Shown here piece by piece: positions 59,863 to 64,000 of a stretch of 64,000 nucleotides of DNA. The position numbers were made by a program, and so were the translations under genes. The notes below the pieces were generated by a model, which saw only the letters and a program-made list of their open reading frames with translations, did no database searches and had not been told where the DNA came from. Source of the DNA: Achromobacter aloeverae (GTDB lineage: Bacteria > Pseudomonadota > Gammaproteobacteria > Burkholderiales > Burkholderiaceae_B); assembly GCF_004121055.1 (NCBI RefSeq), contig NZ_PYAL01000001.1, positions 1,488,001-1,552,000 of the forward strand, read 5' to 3'. Numbering within the stretch: the stretch's first letter is position 1; the number at the start of each line of letters is the position of its first letter.

Positions 59863-60987
59863 ATGACGGACGTTGTGCCGAAATTGTCGGTGGACCGTGT
59901 CCACAAAAGCTATGGCGCGGCACGCGCCCTCCGGGAAACCTCACTGGAAGTCGCCGCGGGCGAGTTCCTGACGCTATTGGGGCCTTCCGGCTCGGGCAAG
60001 ACCACCCTCTTGATGATATTGGCGGGGCTGGGCGTGCCGGATGGCGGAGAGGTGCGCATCGATGGCCGGGTAGCGACCTATGCGCCTGTCCATGAGCGCG
60101 ACATCGGCATGGTGTTCCAGAACTACGCGCTTTTCCCCCATCTGACCGTCTACGAGAACATCGCGTTTCCCTTGCGCATGCGGCGCGTCGCGGAAAGCGA
60201 AATCCAGCGCCGGGTCCAGCGCATTCTCGATATCGTCCGCCTGCCCCACACCGCGCGGCGCCTGCCGCGTGAACTGTCGGGCGGCCAGCAGCAGCGGATC
60301 GCGCTGGCGCGTTGCGCCGTCTACGAACCATCCATCATCCTGATGGACGAACCGCTGGGCGCGCTGGACAAGAAACTGCGCGACCAGATGCAGCTGGAGA
60401 TCAAGCGCCTGCATGTCGAGCTGGGGACGACCATCCTGTTCGTCACCCATGACCAGGAAGAAGCCTTGACGATGTCGGACCGGATCTGCCTGATGAACGA
60501 AGGCGGCATCGAGCAACTGGGCACGCCTGACGATCTCTATTTCCGGCCGCGCACCGCCTTCGCCGCGGACTTCCTTGGCGGTTCCAATATCTTCGACGCG
60601 GTGCTCGACACGCCCGAGCCCGGGTCCATCGTGCTGCGCGGCCCCGGCGGCCAGCGCATCGTGGCAGCCGCCGGCAAGGACCGCCTCGCACCCGGCGCCG
60701 CCACGGCGTTCATGGTGCGACCGGAGCAGGTGCGCCTGCTGTCGCCCGGAGAGACGGCGGACAACCGCCTGGACGCAACCCTGGTACGCAGCCTGATGGT
60801 GGGCGCGGTGACCCGCCATTACCTGCAGCTCGACGACGGCGATACGCTGGTCGCCGTTGCCCTGACCACCGGGTCGCGGCGGGCCGCGCTCGTCCCGGGT
60901 GCGCGCGTGCAAGCCGGCTGGGCCGCGGCCGACACCGTGCTGCTCAGCGGCAAGCGTCATGTCGCCACGCAGGAGGCAGTCCAGTGA
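59863..60987 (+). CDS. ABC importer ATPase, spermidine/putrescine-type (PotA-like)
   Basis: A 374-residue ATPase. Walker A G40-P-S-G-S-G-K-T-T48, Q-loop MVFQNYALFPHLTVYENIAFPLRMR, signature LSGGQQQRIALARC, Walker B IILMDEPLGALD and H-loop FVTHDQEEALTMSD. Residues 240-370 form a TOBE regulatory domain. PotA/FbpC-type ATPases drive uptake of polyamines, iron or other small molecules. AAAGGGGATGCA precedes the ATG. Its stop overlaps the GTG start of the permease by 4 nt. Confidence 0.95.
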   Translation: MTDVVPKLSVDRVHKSYGAARALRETSLEVAAGEFLTLLGPSGSGKTTLLMILAGLGVPDGGEVRIDGRVATYAPVHERDIGMVFQNYALFPHLTVYENIAFPLRMRRVAESEIQRRVQRILDIVRLPHTARRLPRELSGGQQQRIALARCAVYEPSIILMDEPLGALDKKLRDQMQLEIKRLHVELGTTILFVTHDQEEALTMSDRICLMNEGGIEQLGTPDDLYFRPRTAFAADFLGGSNIFDAVLDTPEPGSIVLRGPGGQRIVAAAGKDRLAPGAATAFMVRPEQVRLLSPGETADNRLDATLVRSLMVGAVTRHYLQLDDGDTLVAVALTTGSRRAALVPGARVQAGWAAADTVLLSGKRHVATQEAVQ

Positions 60988-62804
60988 ACGCTCCGCGCGA
61001 ACTGCAACTGGGCCGCGCCGGCTACCGGCCCATGCTGCGCAGGCCCGCATGGCTGCGCCACTGGACCCTCTGGCCAGCGCTGGCCGTCCTGCTGCTGGTC
61101 TTTATCGTTCCCGTGGCGCAGTTATTGTGGCAAAGCGTCGCCGGCGCCGATGGCCGCCTCGACGCGGCGAACTACACCAGGCTGTTCCAGACCTCGCTCT
61201 ACCTGCGCCTGCTGGGCAGCACCTTCCGGATCGCCGCCTGGACGACGATCGTCTGCCTGGTGGTCGGCTATCCCGTGGCGTACCTGCTCGCCAATGTCGG
61301 GCAGCGCACGCGCGGCAGACTGCTCATATGGGTGCTGATGCCGTTCTGGACCAGCGTGCTGGTGCGCAGCTTCGCCTGGATGGTGATCCTGGGCCGCGAA
61401 GGCCTGCTGAACCAGTGGCTGCAAGGACTGGGACTGGCAAAGGAGCCGCTGGAGCTGATGTACAACCTGGCTGCGGTGCTGGTAGGGATGGCCCATGCAT
61501 TGATGCCCCTGGCCATCATGACCATGCTGGCCGTCATGCAGAACATCGACGGCAACCTGACGCGGGCGGCGGCGACCATGGGCGCGCGCGGCGCGCACGT
61601 GTTCTGGCGCATCTACTTCCCGCTGTCGCTGCCGGGCGTCGCGGCCGCCGGCCTGCTGACGTTCATTTCCGCCCTCGGCTTCTTCATCACGCCCACCCTG
61701 CTGGGCAGTCCTCGCGAAGCCATGATCGCGCAGATCATCGTGACGCAGATCGATGAAACCCTGAACTGGGGCTTCGCCGGCGCGGTGGCCATGCTGCTGC
61801 TGATTGCCTCCATCGCCGTGTTCTACCTCTTCGACCGCCTGCTGGGCATGGCTGCCCTGACCGGTGACTCCGGCGAGGTGGCGAACCAGTCCCGTCCCGG
61901 GATGCTGCGGCGGGCGGGCATATGGCTGGGCCGTTATGCGCTGTCCACGATGGGATGGCTGTGCGCATGGACCGGCCAGGCCTTCGAGGCGCTGACGCGT
62001 CGCGCGGGTCACCGCCGCCCGCAGTTCCCCAAGCGCTGGGGGCTGTGGACGTTCGGCCTGACGGCCATCCTGTTCCTGGCCGCGCCGTCCTTCTTCCTGG
62101 TGCCCATTTCGTTTTCCGCCAACAACTATTTCGCATGGCCGCCCAAGGGCTTTTCCTTGCAGTGGTACGACGCCTACTTCTCCTCCACGCTGTGGCAGCA
62201 GGCCACGTTGCGCTCGGTCGGCGTGGGCCTGGCGACGGCGGCCGCTTCCCTGCTGCTGGGCGTTCCGTGCGCCTTCGTCCTTGCCCGCCACAGGCTGCGC
62301 GGCAAGTCGGGCATCATGGCCTTGCTGCTAATGCCCATGGTGATGCCGCACATCATTGTCGCCCTGGCCCTTTTCTATGCATTTTCCAAGGTCGGGCTGG
62401 TCGGCACATCGACCGGCCTGGTGCTGGGGCATACGGTCTTTGCCCTGCCCTACGTCGTCATCACGGTCATGGCGGTCCTGCGCAACTATGACACGCGGCT
62501 GGACCAGGCGGCCTATACGCTGGGCGCCACACGATTGACGACATTCCGCCGCATCACGCTGCCCCTCATCGGGACGGGGATCATGACGGCTTTCCTGTTC
62601 GCCTTCGTCAAGTCCTTCGATGAATTGACGGTCGCGCTGTTCGTCAGCGGCGGCGTGTCAACCACGCTACCTCGCCAGATGTGGACCGATGCCCTGCTGA
62701 ACGTCACGCCTACGCTGGCCGCCGTATCGACCGTCATCCTGGTCTTCGTCACCGCCGTGATTTTCTGCGGCGAGTATCTGAAAAAGCGGGGCGCCCACCG
62801 CTAG
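60984..62804 (+). CDS. Fused two-domain ABC permease (PotB-PotC-like)
   Basis: A 606-residue protein with two complete permease units joined by a basic linker (residues 300-355, MLRRAGIWLGRYALSTMGWLCAWTGQAFEALTRRAGHRRPQ). The first has the ATPase-contact EAA-type loop NLTRAAATMGARGAHVFWRIYFPLSLPG, the second DQAAYTLGATRLTTFRRITLPLIGTG. Each unit has about six membrane helices. PotB and PotC are separate proteins in E. coli; fused ones are known for ferric (FbpB) and thiamine (ThiP) importers. The start is GTG. Receptor gene follows after 67 bp. Confidence 0.93.
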   Translation: MNAPRELQLGRAGYRPMLRRPAWLRHWTLWPALAVLLLVFIVPVAQLLWQSVAGADGRLDAANYTRLFQTSLYLRLLGSTFRIAAWTTIVCLVVGYPVAYLLANVGQRTRGRLLIWVLMPFWTSVLVRSFAWMVILGREGLLNQWLQGLGLAKEPLELMYNLAAVLVGMAHALMPLAIMTMLAVMQNIDGNLTRAAATMGARGAHVFWRIYFPLSLPGVAAAGLLTFISALGFFITPTLLGSPREAMIAQIIVTQIDETLNWGFAGAVAMLLLIASIAVFYLFDRLLGMAALTGDSGEVANQSRPGMLRRAGIWLGRYALSTMGWLCAWTGQAFEALTRRAGHRRPQFPKRWGLWTFGLTAILFLAAPSFFLVPISFSANNYFAWPPKGFSLQWYDAYFSSTLWQQATLRSVGVGLATAAASLLLGVPCAFVLARHRLRGKSGIMALLLMPMVMPHIIVALALFYAFSKVGLVGTSTGLVLGHTVFALPYVVITVMAVLRNYDTRLDQAAYTLGATRLTTFRRITLPLIGTGIMTAFLFAFVKSFDELTVALFVSGGVSTTLPRQMWTDALLNVTPTLAAVSTVILVFVTAVIFCGEYLKKRGAHR

Positions 62805-62871
62805 GCGGCCACGCCCACCGGCACGGGCCGCCGGTCGCCAGGCCCACCCTCAACTTGCATCTGGAGCCAGC

Positions 62872-63960
62872 ATGCAGACTTATCCGCACTCGCCATCTCG
62901 CCGTGCCGCCCTGCGCACGCTAGCAGCCGGCGCGGCCGCGATCGCCGCGCCCACCGTCTGGACGCGCAGCTACGCGGCCCAGACACTGGTCGTCTCCGAT
63001 CCCGGCGGTATCTACACCACCGCGTACACGGAGGCCTATTACCAGCCCTTCACGAAAGAAACCGGCATCCAGATCGTTCCGGTCGTGCGACGGTCCAATC
63101 CGGCCGCCGAATTCAAGGCCCAGGTTTCCACCCAGAACTTCAATTGGGACCTGAGCGGCGGCGTCACGTCGGATGTCTCGGACCTGCTCATCGCGCAGAA
63201 ACTGGTCGACAAGATCGACCTGTCGGGAGACGCCATGGCCGCCATCCCCGCGGATTGCAAGAACGACTACTACCTGGCGGATTCGGGCGTGACCTTCGTG
63301 CTGGCCTATCGCACGGACCGGTACAAGAACGCCCCCACCTCCTACGCCGATCTGTGGGACACCGAGAAATTCCCCGGCCGTCGCGCACTGCGCAAGCTGG
63401 CTCGCGACATGATAGAAATCGCCTTGCGCGCCGACGGCGTGCCGGGCGGCCCGGAAATCTACAAGGTCTTGTCGACGCCGGCTGGCTGGGATCGCGCTTT
63501 CGCCAAGCTCAGCCAGATCCGTCCGCAGGTGAAGGTGTGGTGGGACTCCTCGCCGCAGAGCACGCAACTGTTGCAAAGCGGCGAAGTCGACATGTGCCCG
63601 ACCTTCAATGGTCGGGCACAGGCGGCGGCCGACGCGGGCGCGCCGGTGGCCCTGGTCTGGAACGAAGGGCTGTACAGCCTCGCGGGCTGGGCCATCCCCC
63701 GTGGCGCGCCCAAGGCCGACCTGGCGCGACGCTTCATCCAGTTCTGCGCCCGCGCGGACCGCCAGGCCGCCTACACCAGCAAGCTGGTCAACGGCCCCAC
63801 GAACCCGGACGCCTACCGCTATATCGCCAAGGAACTTGCGGTCAAGCTGCCGACCTATCCCGACAATCTCGCCCGCAGCCGCCGCCTGGACGACGCGTTC
63901 TGGTCGCGCAACAAGGCGATGTCGGATCAACGCTTCAACGAATGGCTGCTGCAAGGCTGA
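62872..63960 (+). CDS. ABC importer substrate-binding protein (PotD/FbpA-like)
   Basis: A 362-residue secreted receptor. The start, MQTYPHSPSRRAALRTLAAGAAAIAAPTVWTRSYA, is a Tat-type signal (S-R-R-A-A-L-R) cleaved after about residue 36. The mature part shows QTLVVSDPGGIYTTAYTEAYYQPFTKETGIQIVPVVRRSNPAAEFKAQV and a second lobe with DKIDLSGDAMAAIPADCKNDYYLADSGVTFVLAYRTDRYKNAPTSYADLWDTEKFPGRRALR, the type II spermidine/putrescine-iron fold. It binds the ligand in the periplasm for the fused permease. The ligand cannot be read from sequence. Confidence 0.92.
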   Translation: MQTYPHSPSRRAALRTLAAGAAAIAAPTVWTRSYAAQTLVVSDPGGIYTTAYTEAYYQPFTKETGIQIVPVVRRSNPAAEFKAQVSTQNFNWDLSGGVTSDVSDLLIAQKLVDKIDLSGDAMAAIPADCKNDYYLADSGVTFVLAYRTDRYKNAPTSYADLWDTEKFPGRRALRKLARDMIEIALRADGVPGGPEIYKVLSTPAGWDRAFAKLSQIRPQVKVWWDSSPQSTQLLQSGEVDMCPTFNGRAQAAADAGAPVALVWNEGLYSLAGWAIPRGAPKADLARRFIQFCARADRQAAYTSKLVNGPTNPDAYRYIAKELAVKLPTYPDNLARSRRLDDAFWSRNKAMSDQRFNEWLLQG

Positions 63961-63982
63961 GCCCCGCGCCAAGGACTGCAGA

Positions 63983-64000
63983 ATGAAAATCACCGATGTG
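63983..64000 (+). CDS. Start of next gene (possibly enolase-superfamily enzyme)
   Basis: Only six codons (M-K-I-T-D-V) are in the window. This start is common in mandelate racemase/muconate-lactonising enzymes, but six residues are too few to identify it. AAGGACTGCAGA lies before the ATG. It is in the same direction and 22 bp behind the receptor gene, so it belongs to the importer operon. Confidence 0.35.

Overview
The window is high-GC (about 65-67% by eye), densely coded chromosomal DNA from a betaproteobacterium of the Alcaligenaceae, most likely Bordetella or a close relative such as Achromobacter. The reasons are the dapA-bamC order, three orphan periplasmic receptors of the Bug (Bordetella uptake gene) family, many LysR-type regulators, and protein sequences typical of that group. 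I see no rRNA, tRNA, CRISPR array, insertion sequence, prophage or origin. All function names are recognised from sequence by eye, not from database searches.

Layout. (1) 1-20.5 kb is mostly housekeeping: an FMN reductase, dodecin, a DUF6496 basic protein, a DHA2 drug-efflux-type MFS protein, a PLP-dependent decarboxylase translationally coupled to a TPR/ATP-grasp-like protein, mutS-roxA, a small lipoprotein, an AhpD-like protein, dapA-bamC, a site-2 protease with a YciO protein, a YpfJ-type zinc peptidase and several small unknown genes. (2) 20.6-22.6 kb holds a 673-residue protein I cannot place, with an internally duplicated domain. (3) 22.7-27.4 kb is a five-gene minus-strand operon (Bug receptor, GntR/UTRA regulator, aconitase-type large and small subunits, isocitrate-lyase-superfamily enzyme) behind one perfect 8+6+8 palindrome. 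(4) 27.4-30.1 kb has a LysR gene, an MFS gene and a pcaC-like gene. (5) 30.3-37.2 kb is a homoprotocatechuate meta-cleavage operon, hpaG1-hpaG2-hpaE-bug-hpaF-hpaH-hpaI, followed by an hpaR-like regulator. A Bug receptor sits where hpaD would be expected and no hpaD is present. (6) 37.6-41.9 kb has glutathione reductase, three membrane-protein genes and an RpiR regulator. (7) 42-48 kb has hyuA-hyuB, a LysR regulator and a third Bug receptor. (8) 48-51.2 kb has a TonB-dependent siderophore receptor and a divergent AraC regulator around a Fur-box-like palindrome. (9) 51.2-53.5 kb has an AraC/MFS divergent pair. (10) 53.5-57.5 kb is an IclR-controlled module of an MHS-type transporter and an N,N-dimethylformamidase large-subunit-like protein, with two near-identical operators. 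(11) 57.6-64 kb has an MBL-fold hydrolase, a LysR regulator and a polyamine-type ABC importer with a fused permease. The window ends inside the next gene.

From about 22 kb on, the window is a string of small catabolic modules. Each pairs a dedicated regulator (GntR, LysR, MarR, AraC, IclR) with a receptor or transporter and one or more ring-, amide- or carboxylate-processing enzymes. The less explained parts are the decarboxylase/ATP-grasp pair, the duplicated-domain protein, the IclR twin-operator module, the GntR operon and a set of short tandem repeats: a 13-bp family at two loci, an 8-bp repeat across a stop codon, and a (CCTGT)10 tract.
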